This document shows, one piece after another, positions 53,001 through 61,000 of a DNA stretch of 64,000 nucleotides. Each line of letters starts with the position of its first letter. Position 1 is the first letter of the stretch. The notes below the pieces were generated by a model. That model saw only the letters and a program-made list of their open reading frames with translations. It was not told where the DNA came from and did no database searches. The DNA comes from DASWOJ01 sp964242415 (GTDB lineage Bacteria > Pseudomonadota > Alphaproteobacteria > Acetobacterales > Acetobacteraceae). The stretch is taken from assembly GCA_964242415.1 (NCBI GenBank), contig CAXTAT010000019.1:1-64000 (forward strand). The letters are read 5' to 3'. The position numbers and the translations under genes are program-made.

Positions 53001-55788
53001 CCGCACCCAGCCGCAGGTCGCAGCCCAGCGCGCGCAGATGGCTGGCGGGGGTGATGCCGGGCCGCCGCGGCGGGATGGCGGCCAGCACGGGGAGCACCAT
53101 CGGCAGCAGCACCGTCAGCAGCACCATCGCGGTCCAGGCCAGCGCGGCATTGAACGGCATCGCCCACCCGGCGATCAGCGCCGCGACGGCCAACGGCGCC
53201 GACAGGGTGCGCCGCAGGTTGTCCAGCATCTTCCAGCGCCCGATGCCCGGCATCGTCCCGGCGCCCCGGCGTCCCAGCAGCCATGGCAGCAACTGCCAGT
53301 CGCCGCGCGCCCAGCGGTGGTGCCGCAACGCGCCCACGTCGTAGCGCGCCGGGAAGTCCTCCACCACCTCCACGTCCGACGCGAACCCGGCGCGGGCGAA
53401 GGTGCCCTCGAACAGGTCGTGGCTGAGCAGCGCCCCCTCCGGCACCCGGCCGGCCAGCGCCAGCTCGAAGGCGTCCACGTCGTAGATGCCCTTGCCGGCA
53501 TACGACCCCTCGCCGAACAGGTCCTGGTACACGTCCGACACCGCGGAGGCATAGGGATCGATGCCGCTCAGGCTGCTGAAGATGCGCTGGTACGGCGATC
53601 CCTCGCGCCCCACCGGCAGGGACGGCGTGACACGCGGCTGCAGCACGGCATAGCCCTCGATCACCCGGCCGGCGAGGGCGTCGAAACGGGGCCGGTTGAG
53701 CGGGTGCGCCATCTTGCCGATCAGCCGGCCCACCGTGTCGCGCAGCAGCCGGGTGTCCGCGTCCAGCGTGATCACGTAGCGGACCCCGGCCGGGACCGGG
53801 GGAGGGCGGCCCTCCGCGCCCAGGAAGTTGGTGTCGGCCGCGCCGCGCAGCAGCCGGTTCAGCTCCTGCAGCTTGCCGCGCTTGCGTTCCCAGCCCATCC
53901 ATCGCCCCTCGCCGGCGCTCCAGGTACGGCGGCGGTGCAGCAGCAGGAAACGGTCGCCGCCGGGGGCCGGGCCGTAGCGCCGGTTCAGCCCGGCGATCCC
54001 GGCCTCCGCCGCCGCGAGCAGGCCAGCGTCGCCATCGGCGTGCTCGCCCGCGGCGTCCGTCCAGTCCGACAGCAGGGCGAAGTGCAGCTCGCCGTCGGGG
54101 CTGGCCAGGTAGTGGATTTCCAGGTGCTCGACGGCCTCCGCGATCTCCCCCGCGGTGGTCAGCAGCATCGGCACCGCGACCAGGGTCCGCAGCGGCAGCG
54201 GCACCCCGTGGCGCAGCTCCATGCCGGGCAGGAGCTTGGGGCGGCAGGCGGCGGCGACCCCGCGGTTGACCAGCGCCGTCGCGGCGTCGATGGCGGGGAT
54301 GGCGCCGAGCACCCCAAGCAGGGCCAGCCGCACGCCGCCCAGCCCGCAGGCCGCCACGGCAGACAGCGCCAGCGCCAGCAGGACCAGGGCCGCAACCAGG
54401 ATGGCGCCCACGTAGCCGCCGAGGCCGAGGGCCCGGTTCAGCCGGGCCGGCACCCGGGGCCAGGGCATCCGGTAGCCGACCGACGCCTCGAACCCGCGGC
54501 GCCCGCCGGCCAGCAGGAAGTAGCCGGGGTCGGCCAGGCGCGCATCGTCCGGCGGCTGGGCAGTCCGCGCCGCCAGGACCGCGGCGTGGGCCACGTCCAG
54601 CTCCGTCTGGCCCGATCCGCGCGCCAGTTCCTCGATTGCGCCGCGGTACAGGTTGCGGGTCGGGAAATCCATTGCAGCAAACCCGGGCGCAGCGAACCCG
54701 GGGCCCGGAGCGGCGGGGCCACTGCCGGCCGCGAGCACGTCGTCCACCAGGCTCATGCGCTCGAACAGGTCGTTCCAATCCACGTCCTGGATCAGGCGCA
54801 GGCTGGTGATGATGTTGCGGACCGTGACGTTCGCCGTGCCGCGCCGCCGGTGCACGTCGCGCACCGCCGCCTCCGCCGTCGTGCCCTGCGCCGCCAGGTG
54901 CTGGTCCAGCCAGGCCAGCGCCGGGAACGTCGAGCCGTCCTGGTCGCGCAGCCGGTGCACGAGCTGCACGGCGAATGCCTCCGGCAGCCGGGCGTCCCCG
55001 TGCCCGGCGGCCACCTCCGCCAGCGGCTCGGCGGGATGGCCGCTGCGGCCGAGTAGCCGGTCGGCGACGGCGTCCGCGTTCTGCCGTGCGACGCAGTTGC
55101 GCACGGTTTGCTCCGCCAGGCGGCGCAGGTTCTCGATCAGCACGGTCCGCAGGGTGATCGACACCGCCCACAGCTCGCCGATGCTCAGCGGCTGCACCTC
55201 CTGGTAGGCGCGCACGGTGCGGACCAGCCCGTCCCCATCGAACCGGCTGTCGGTGTGGGCGACGTAGGCCCAGGCCAGACCGAGCACCCGCGGCGTGCCG
55301 GCGAAGGGTCCCGACGCCAGCTTCGGCAGTTGGCGGTAGTAGCCGGGCGGCAGGTCGAGGCGGATCGCGCGGACCTGGCGCTCGACGAGGTGGTAGTTGT
55401 CGATCAGCCACTCCGCCGCGGGCGTGATGGTCCGCCCGTCCTCGACGACCTTCATGATGCTTTGATAGCAGCCGAGCAGGACGGCGCCGTTTTCGGCCAG
55501 GCGGCTGGCCAGCGCGTCGGCGCCGGCCAGCCGCCTTGGCAGCGTCCAAGCGGGCCGGCGCGACGACCGCGGCATGATCGGCTGCGCTGCCGCGAGACTG
55601 CGCGCGTGCTCCTCCAGCCGACCGGCGCTGAACAGCTCTTCCCGGATCGGGTCCTGGCCGTCCCACGGCGTCGCACGCCGCCGGCGCCCGAAGCTGGCGA
55701 GGGTGGCGCCGGAGTTCGCAAGCGCGAAGCTGCGGCCTAGGAAGCCGGGCCTGCCACCGGCCGGCGGGGAAGGAAACCCATAGTCCAT
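47041..55788 (-). CDS. ndvB: Cyclic beta-1,2-glucan synthase (NdvB/ChvB-like, GT84-GH94)
   Basis: This 2915-residue inner-membrane protein builds and closes cyclic beta-1,2-glucan from UDP-glucose. Membrane helices are at about residues 450-500 and 860-1040. A glycosyltransferase 84 domain lies between them (TLDADTRLL near 672, DLFEGTFARAGF near 789, HHRWARGDWQLLP near 828). The C-terminal glycoside phosphorylase (GH94) domain has GDWNDGMNRVG near 2576 and YPPGVRENGGQYTHAA near 2729, for chain-length control. Length and order match Rhizobium NdvB. The ATG at 55788 (MDYGFPSPPAGG) is chosen; the cyclic product affects osmotic balance and surface properties. Confidence 0.93.
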   Translation of the reverse strand: MDYGFPSPPAGGRPGFLGRSFALANSGATLASFGRRRRATPWDGQDPIREELFSAGRLEEHARSLAAAQPIMPRSSRRPAWTLPRRLAGADALASRLAENGAVLLGCYQSIMKVVEDGRTITPAAEWLIDNYHLVERQVRAIRLDLPPGYYRQLPKLASGPFAGTPRVLGLAWAYVAHTDSRFDGDGLVRTVRAYQEVQPLSIGELWAVSITLRTVLIENLRRLAEQTVRNCVARQNADAVADRLLGRSGHPAEPLAEVAAGHGDARLPEAFAVQLVHRLRDQDGSTFPALAWLDQHLAAQGTTAEAAVRDVHRRRGTANVTVRNIITSLRLIQDVDWNDLFERMSLVDDVLAAGSGPAAPGPGFAAPGFAAMDFPTRNLYRGAIEELARGSGQTELDVAHAAVLAARTAQPPDDARLADPGYFLLAGGRRGFEASVGYRMPWPRVPARLNRALGLGGYVGAILVAALVLLALALSAVAACGLGGVRLALLGVLGAIPAIDAATALVNRGVAAACRPKLLPGMELRHGVPLPLRTLVAVPMLLTTAGEIAEAVEHLEIHYLASPDGELHFALLSDWTDAAGEHADGDAGLLAAAEAGIAGLNRRYGPAPGGDRFLLLHRRRTWSAGEGRWMGWERKRGKLQELNRLLRGAADTNFLGAEGRPPPVPAGVRYVITLDADTRLLRDTVGRLIGKMAHPLNRPRFDALAGRVIEGYAVLQPRVTPSLPVGREGSPYQRIFSSLSGIDPYASAVSDVYQDLFGEGSYAGKGIYDVDAFELALAGRVPEGALLSHDLFEGTFARAGFASDVEVVEDFPARYDVGALRHHRWARGDWQLLPWLLGRRGAGTMPGIGRWKMLDNLRRTLSAPLAVAALIAGWAMPFNAALAWTAMVLLTVLLPMVLPVLAAIPPRRPGITPASHLRALGCDLRLGAVLSLLNVTFLAHQAWLMGDAIARTLHRLYRSHRHMLEWMTAAQATNGRRPSLVGYLRRMAGALVLAVAAPGVAWLSGVEAHGLAGRGTVVLAMPFALLWLASPVVARWVSLSPQVAGRRPMPAADARALRLTARRTWRYFETFVTAGDAMLPPDNFQEDPAPVLAHRTSPTNLGLYLLSVASARDFGWIGTADAAGRLEATLATMGRMERFRGHFLNWYDTRDLRPLEPRYVSSVDSGNLAGHLIALANTCREWQGSPVNAGARLAGIGDAISLAREEAALLQGARQAQAGTWRQLDDALARLAMAVQQAGVRGADPAARLQELAGHADAMAGIARLLAAEGTKAGADVLYWTQAVLDSIGAHRTDLAQPADPALRARLQALEDTARAMAMAMEFGFLLDPARKLLSIGYSVAEGALDPSCYDLLASEARLASFIAIAKGDVPTKHWFRLGRAVTAVGSGAALISWSGSMFEYLMPSLVMRAPLGSLLEQTGRLVVRRQMAYAASLRLPWGISESAYNARDLEFTYQYSNFGVPGLGLKRGLRDSQVIAPYATALAAMVDPRAAAANLARLAGAGARGRYGFYEAMDYTPGRVPAGHAVAVVRAFMAHHQAMSIIAIGDALFDGVMRKRFHAEPIVQATELLLQERTPRDVTAARPWTAEAKPAAATGDADLSGGRRFSTAHQPEPATHLLSNGSLTTLLTAAGSGCLRWRNLAVTRWREDATCDGFGQYILIRDVQGGAAWSAGLQPSGAEPDAYNVVFNEDRAEFTRRDGALTTTLEVLVSAEDDAEVRRVTALNGGPQMREIEVTSYAELALSSQADDVAQPAFFKLFVETEHLDGALLATRRRRTPDEAEVWAAHFAVVEGAVVEGQAVGGAEVETDRARFLGRGRSIRDPAAMTGGHALSGTVGNVLDPIFAVRHRLRVPPGGMVRVAFWTVVAGTRAALLDGVDKHRDTAAFGRAAMLAWTQAQAELYHLGITAAKAGLFQQLAGHAIFASPTLRPPSDLIRRGAGPQSGLWGLSISGDLPIVLLRIDDNEDTDVARELLQAHGYWRMKGLAVDLVILNERQSSYVQDLQVALETLVRAAQSHPGKDGSAGRVYVLRADLVPAETQALLGAVARVVLVAQRGSLSDQVERRDAAQARPSPRRSTIPWEPQPPSLKPRLEFPNGLGGFAQDGTGYGTEYVTTLGPGQATPAPWINVIANSRFGFLASTEGAGVTWSANSRENQLTPWSNDPVTDRAGEAFYVRDEDAGTVWTPTAQPIRNPAGTYVARHGRGRSGFEHAAYGITASLVQFVPLDAPVKVSRLVLCNRSRRARWLSATAYVEWVLGPSRTASLAFVQTWIDPETGAMFACNSWTAAFGSPVAFIDLRGAQVEWTGDRREFIGRNGTLADPAALAGTLALSGVTGAGLDPCGALRAKVQLAPGETAEVVCLLGEAASVEEARSLVRQYRAADLDAVLAEVAGFWDGVLGSVQVTTPDRAMDIMLNGWLLYQTLACRVWARAAFYQASGAYGFRDQLQDGMALAAVAPGLTREHLLRAAARQFPQGDVQHWWLPHSGQGVRTRIADDRAWLAYTVAQYVGVTGDAAVLDEAVPFLEGQALEPGQHDAFFLPTVSGQAASLFEHCALALDASLQVGRHGLPLMGTGDWNDGMNRVGEGGQGESVWLGWFLHAALEAFAPVAEARGDLARAAAWQAHAAGLQATLEREAWDGGWYLRAFFDDGTPLGSAVSEECRIDSIAQSWAVLSGAAPSGRADLAMAALERDLIRPADKLALLFTPPFDRTPLDPGYIKGYPPGVRENGGQYTHAAMWSVLAFAKRGEGGKAAGLFALLNPIGHSSSPADMQLYKVEPYAVAADVYAAPPHVGRGGWTWYTGSAGWMHRAGLEGILGVRLQAGVLHLDPCIPKDWPGFEVLLRHGSARYRIVVSNPDGVERGVAAASLDGSAVAARPLRLGLVDDGALHQVEVRLGLAAPVVEDLTMPEAAPV

Positions 55789-55956
55789 CGAGTGCTCCCG
55801 GTCAGAGGCCGGGAAGCCCCTGCTTCCCGCAAGTCTGAGGAGCCGGCCGGGACCGCTGCGCCCGAAGCGCGGTATCCCAGCGTCCAGTGCAAGATCCGAT
55901 GCTGCGCGGTCGCGCCGAACCGCCAGCCAGGCTTGGCCTCATTCCCCAATGCGACG

Positions 55957-55976
55957 GACGTTAGTGTAAGAACGTC
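55957..55976. promoter_or_regulatory. Operator-like inverted repeat before ndvB
   Basis: GACGTT and AACGTC form a perfect inverted pair around eight bases, 170-190 bases upstream of the ndvB start. It could be a dimeric regulator site. It lies next to the shared 15-bp motif at 55986-56000. Confidence 0.35.
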
Positions 55977-55985
55977 GGGCCGGGC

Positions 55986-56000
55986 AGGTTCGGAAACTAC
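55986..56000 (-). promoter_or_regulatory. Shared 15-bp motif, copy A (upstream of ndvB)
   Basis: On the minus strand it reads GTAGTTTCCGAACCT, about 200 bases before ndvB and in the same direction. Copies B and C differ only at one base. Function is unknown; it may be a promoter element of an alternative sigma factor or a regulator site. Confidence 0.5.
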
Positions 56001-56026
56001 CTAGTCCGACCCAGCAGGAGCTGCAG

Positions 56027-57703
56027 TCATGCCCGCATGTCGTGCAGCGCCCGGAACGCGCGGAGCAGCACGCGCGGGTCGAACCGGCCCTGGTACACCG
56101 CCGGCGGCCCGTGCGGCAGGCCGAGCAGCCCCTGCACGGCGACCTGCGCGGAGCGGATGGAGTACTCGACGGTGAACACGACATCCAGCGGCAGCTCGAC
56201 GAACTGGCCGATGAACGCCAGGTTGCGCGTGCGCTCCGGCAGCACCCGCGGCCGGTCGCCCCGGCGGCGCGGCATGAACTGGCTGGTGATGAACGGCATC
56301 ATGCAGGGGATGCAGATGCAGCTCTGCAGGATGCCGGCCGCCTCCGCCCCGATCCGCAGGTGGCCCAGCACCTCGGCCATGATCTCCCGCCCGGTGCAGG
56401 CGTGCATGGGCTTGCCCGTGAAGTCGCCGGGCTGGTCCACCTTCAGGCCATAGCCCCAGGCGACGCCGACCGCCTCGGGCTGGCCGAGGAAGTGCGGCTG
56501 GTGCGGCACGACGATGGACAGCAGCCAGGCGCTGTCGGGGAACGTCACCAGCCCGCCCTCGCCGGGAGCGTTGCTCGTGAGGTCGCGGACCAGGTGCAGG
56601 AACGCCGGGTCATGCAGCGTGATGGTGAACGAGACCCAGCGGGACTGCGCCGGGTGGCCGGAGAACACCTCGGGGTGGCCGAAGTCCGGCTGGCCGGCGG
56701 CGATCCGCTCCCACAAGGCCCAGGCGCCGCCGTCCGGGCGCATGGCCATCGCCGGCGCCGCGTCCATGCCGCCCAGGCTGGAGGCGTCGGTCATCGACCC
56801 CAGGGTGACGAGCACCCGGTCGCCAGGCCGGACCTCGATCATGGTGGCGATGCCGTCCTGCTCGACGACGATGCCGGTCACGGCCAGCTTGCCGTGCTGC
56901 GCGCCGAAGCTGAGGTCGGTCACCCGGGTGTCCAGCTCGAACTGCACGCCGTGGCCGAGCAGCCACTTGTGCAGCGGGCGCACCAGGCTGTCGTACTGGT
57001 TGAGCGGCGTGCGCATGATGCCCTCCAGCCGCTCGAAGCCGGCGACCATGTGGGCGAAGCGGGCGAGGTAGCGCTTGAACTCGACCGCGCCATGCCAGGG
57101 CTGGAAGGCGAAGGTGGTGCACCACATGAACCAGAAGTCGGTGGTGAAGAACGCCGGGTCGAACTGGTCGGCGATGCTGGTGCGGCCGAGCAGGGTTTCC
57201 GGCTCCAGCGCCAGGCGCTCGATGGTCATGATGTGGCGCTCGTGCAGGCCGAAGCGCGGCGCGTCCTGCCGGCGGCCGTTGCGGACCAGGCGCGCCCGGG
57301 ACGAGGTGGGCTGGGCGCGGTTCCACGCCTGGATCTGCTGGGTGACGGATTGCTGGGCTGCAGGCTGGTGGGTTGCAAGCTGGCCCCCATCCCCCGCGGC
57401 ATCGAGGGCCGGGATGTCGGCGAACAGGCCGAAGGTGCAGAGGTACTTGCCTTCCAGCATGCGGCCGCCGCGGAGCACGTAGCCGTGCTCGGGCGACCCG
57501 GCGCCGTCCAGGCTGCCGCCGACCGTGCCCAGCCCCTCCAGGATGGTGATGTCGGGTCCGGGCACGCCGCCGTCGCGGATCATGAACGCCGCCGCCGCCA
57601 GGGACGCGATGCCGCCGCCGACGAGGAACGCCTTGGCGCCGGGCTGGCCGGCACCGTCCGGTCCGGGGCGGCCTGGCGCGGGGCGGTCGGTTGCGACGTC
57701 CAT
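56027..57703 (-). CDS. Oleate hydratase (FAD-dependent fatty-acid double-bond hydratase)
   Basis: The protein is 558 residues. It adds water to cis-9 double bonds of free unsaturated fatty acids to form 10-hydroxy fatty acids. The FAD site is FLVGGGIASLAAAAFMIRDG near residue 27, followed by EGLGTVGGSLDGAG and RGGRMLEGKYLC, which match oleate hydratases. Further family stretches are FWFMWCTTFAFQPWHGAVEF, RTPLNQYDSLVRPL, VLVTLGSMTDASSLG and SQFMPRRRGDRP. The start ATG at 57703 was chosen because the preceding region does not fit the family. In other bacteria the enzyme detoxifies fatty acids. The neighbours suggest a stress role. Confidence 0.9.
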   Translation of the reverse strand: MDVATDRPAPGRPGPDGAGQPGAKAFLVGGGIASLAAAAFMIRDGGVPGPDITILEGLGTVGGSLDGAGSPEHGYVLRGGRMLEGKYLCTFGLFADIPALDAAGDGGQLATHQPAAQQSVTQQIQAWNRAQPTSSRARLVRNGRRQDAPRFGLHERHIMTIERLALEPETLLGRTSIADQFDPAFFTTDFWFMWCTTFAFQPWHGAVEFKRYLARFAHMVAGFERLEGIMRTPLNQYDSLVRPLHKWLLGHGVQFELDTRVTDLSFGAQHGKLAVTGIVVEQDGIATMIEVRPGDRVLVTLGSMTDASSLGGMDAAPAMAMRPDGGAWALWERIAAGQPDFGHPEVFSGHPAQSRWVSFTITLHDPAFLHLVRDLTSNAPGEGGLVTFPDSAWLLSIVVPHQPHFLGQPEAVGVAWGYGLKVDQPGDFTGKPMHACTGREIMAEVLGHLRIGAEAAGILQSCICIPCMMPFITSQFMPRRRGDRPRVLPERTRNLAFIGQFVELPLDVVFTVEYSIRSAQVAVQGLLGLPHGPPAVYQGRFDPRVLLRAFRALHDMRA

Positions 57704-57775
57704 GCTCAAGCCCTTGCACTGCCGAGTGGGGAGCGGCGTGATGCTGCAGATGACCCGTCGCGGGCTGGCAGTGGA

Positions 57776-57790
57776 AGGGTCGGAAACTAC
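57776..57790 (-). promoter_or_regulatory. Shared 15-bp motif, copy B (upstream of oleate hydratase)
   Basis: On the minus strand it reads GTAGTTTCCGACCCT, 73-87 bases before the hydratase start and in its direction. This distance fits a promoter element best of the three copies. Confidence 0.5.
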
Positions 57791-57937
57791 GCAGGGCCTG
57801 GCACGCGCTGCACGCGGCAAGCTCCAGACCTTGCGCTGCCATGCGTCCTGCTTGCCCATCGGGGATGCCGGGCAGGCGTCCGACCCTGCCGCTGGTCATG
57901 CCAACCTCCGAAGGTCCTGACCTGCGATGGGTGCGTC

Positions 57938-58021
57938 GTCATTGCGAGGAGCGCTTGCGGCGGGCCGGCCAGCGCAGCCCTTACCGCTGGATCGCCGCGC
58001 CGACGCCGGATCGCATCGATG
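57938..58021. repeat. Dispersed palindromic repeat, copy 5
   Basis: GTCATTGCGAGGAGCGCTTGCGG opens the copy (identical over the first 20 bases to copy 1). CTGGATCGCCGCGCCG and a drifted right end (GATCGCATCGATG) close it. It lies in the 383-base gap 57704-58086, which otherwise holds the hydratase upstream region with motif copy B and no gene I can support. Confidence 0.68.
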
Positions 58022-58086
58022 GGCGGCCGGTTCGGATGGGCAGGCCATGACCAGCGGGCGCCGGCGATGGCCGGGCATGCCGCAGC

Positions 58087-61000
58087 CTACCGCCCCCCGG
58101 CCGTCGGCCCCGCAGCCAGTGCCAGCCGGGCCAGGGCGGGCAGGGAGCGCGTGCCGGTCTTGCGCATGATGGACGCCCGGTGGTTCTCGACCGTGCGCTG
58201 GCTGATGCCGAGGTCGGCGGCGATGTTCTTGCTGGGCTGGCCGGCCAGCACCATCGCCATCACGTCGCGCTGCCGCCCGGTCAGCCCGGCGATGCTGGAC
58301 GCCGCCGCCGCCCGCCAGGCCAGCAGGTTGCCGGCATCGCGCGACTGGTCCAGCGCGCGGGCGATGCCGGCCAGCAGGTCCGGCGCACGCACCGGCTTCT
58401 CGATGAAGTCCAGCGCCCCCGCCTTCATGGCGCGCACCGCCATCGCAACGTCGCCATGGCCGGTGATGACGATGGCCGGCAGCCGGTGCCCCGTTTCGCC
58501 CAGCTTGGACTCACCCAACCCCGGCTTGCTAGGTCCCGGCTTGCCAGACCCAGAATTAAGCTGTGCCTCGTCCAACCGCCGCAGCACCTCGAACCCATCC
58601 ATTCCAGGCATGGCGGCATCGACCAGCAGGCACCCGCCGCGGCCGGGATGCACGGCGGCCAAGAAGGCCGCACCGTCCGGGTAGTCCTCCACCGCCAGTC
58701 CATGCTCCTCCAGCATGGCGCGCATGGCAGCGCGGACGGCGGCGTCGTCGTCAACCACGAAAACGACGGCCTCCAAGGCAGGCCTCGTCGGCGGCAACGC
58801 AGCGCCGACAGGGCCTGGCGCGGCGGACAGGAGCTGCTGGATGGCCTGCACCAGCTCCTCCGTCCTCACCGGCTTGCTGAGGTGCATGCAGTCCTGCAGG
58901 CCGCTCGCGCGCACGGTGGCCGAGGTGTCGCCGCTCAGGATGATGATCGGCACCAGCCGCTGCAGCGCGGTCCGCAGCCGGACCGCGGTCTGCAGGCCGT
59001 CGAGGCCGCCCGGCAGGTTGAGGTCGGCCAGGACCAGGTCGGGCCGCACCAGGTCGGGCCGGCCAGCACCGCCCGCCACCAGGGCGAGCGCCGCAATCCC
59101 ATCCGGCGCCGTGGCGACCTGGTGGCCGCAGCCCTGCAGCAGCAGCCGCAGCAGGTCGCGCAGGTCGGGATCGTCCTCTACCACCAGGACGGTGCCGGTG
59201 CGGCCAGCAGCGGCGGCCATCCCGTTGCCGCCTGCCAGCCCATTGCCGACAGCCAGGCCATCGCCGCCAGCCAGCCCGTTGCCAGCCAGCCCGCCTCCAG
59301 CATGCGGAGCCATGTCCCGGATGCGCGCAACCTCGATGGTGAACACCGATCCCTTGCCGGGCCGCGACCGTACACGGACCGGATGGCCCAGCAGCCCGCC
59401 CAGGCGCTGGACGATCGACAGTCCCAGGCCCAGGCCGCGGCTGCGCTCCCGCGCTGCATTGTCGAGCTGGTAGTATTCGTCGAACACCGCCTGCAGCTCC
59501 GTGTCCGGGATGCCGACGCCGGTGTCCCAGACCTCGATGCGCAACGCATCCGGCAGCCTGCGGCAGCCCAGCAGCACCCGGCCGCGCTCGGTGTACTTCA
59601 GGGCATTGGACACCAGGTTGCGCAGCATCTGCTCGAGCAGTTGCGGGTCGGTGCGGACCACGGCGCTGCACGGCATCACCCGCAGTTGCAGCCCCTTGGC
59701 ATGGGCATGGTAGCTGAACTCGTCCCGCAGCCGGTCCAGCAGGGCGCCGATGGGGCACTCCTGCACCGCCGGCTGCACGACGCCGGCCTCGATCTGGTTC
59801 AGGTCCAGCAGGGTGTCGAGCATCCCCGACATGGCGCCCAGCGTCTCGTCTAGCCGCACGACCAGCCCGTGCGCCTTGTCCCCGGTGACGCTGCGGGCCA
59901 GCAGCCCCTGTAGCAGGGCCAGCGTCTGCAGCGGCTGGCGCAGGTCGTGGCTGGCTGCGGCCAGGAAGCGGGACTTGGCGAGGGTGGCCGCCTCCGCCGC
60001 CTGCTTGGCCTCCTCCAGCGCGGCGGCGGCCTGCTTGCGGCGGGTGATGTCGTTGAAGGTGATCACCACGCCCTCGACGCCCCTGTTGGCGGCGTCGTTC
60101 TGGCGCCACGGCCCCTCGGTGCGATAGGGCAGGATGCGGCGGCGGAACCAGGCGCCGCCGGGGGTCTCGATCTCGCGCTCGACCGGGTCCAGGGTGTCCA
60201 GCACCGCCTGCGCATCAGCCGGCAGCAGGGTGTCGGTGGCCAGCGAGTGCAGGTCCGACAGCGGGCGGCCGATGTCGCCGGGGATGACGTTGAACAGCGC
60301 CCGGGTGGCGGGCGTGAAAAAGCGGATGCCGAGGTCGCGGTCCAGGAACAGGGTGGCGACGTTGGTGCTGTACAGGATGTTCTGCAGGTCGTTGGCGGTG
60401 GTGCGCTGGCGTTCCAGGGTCTCCTGCAACTGGCTGTTCAGCGCCTGCAGCTCCTCGTTCAGCGATTGCAGCTCCTCCTTGGAGGTCAGCAGCTCCTCGT
60501 TGGTGGACTGGTACTCCTCGTTGACCGACAGCGCCTCCTCGTTGACCGCGCGCTGCTCCTCGCCGTTCGCCTCCAGGACACGCGCACTCTCCGCCAGCTC
60601 CGCGCGCACCGTTTCAAGCTCGCGCTCCAGCTCGGCGATGCGCGGGGCGTCGCTGCCGGCCGCGCTGCCGCGGGCGTCGCCATCGAGACCCGCATCCCGT
60701 GCGGGCGGACCAGCCGGCCCATCGACGAAGCAAACCAGCAGCAGCATGTCGCCGATGCCGGCGGGCGGTGCGTCGTGTCCTGATCCCTCGCGTTCTAGGC
60801 TCTCGTGTTCCAGGCCCTCGCGCGCCCGCTTGTCATTCCCCCGGCCTTCATTCCCCCGGCCTTCATTCAGCGGCTGCACGTCGATGCTGAACGGAACCTG
60901 CAGTCCGTCCCGCACCACCCGGCCACCGGGGATAGTGACGCGCACGCCGCCGCGGGTGGCCTGGCCCAGGGCCGAGCGCAACCGGGTCCGCATGGTCCCC

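Noticed and set aside
47410..55056. Very long open frame on the plus strand opposite ndvB
   Set aside because: It is a mirror of the strong third-position GC bias of ndvB. The translation is rich in Arg, Gln, His and Gly with no domain, and the minus-strand protein has full GT84 and GH94 motifs.
55986..56000. General stress (GGAAC/CGTT) promoter for the shared 15-bp motif
   Set aside because: GGAAC is absent in all three copies (they read GGAAAC on one strand) and no CGTT follows at 16-17 bases in all three.
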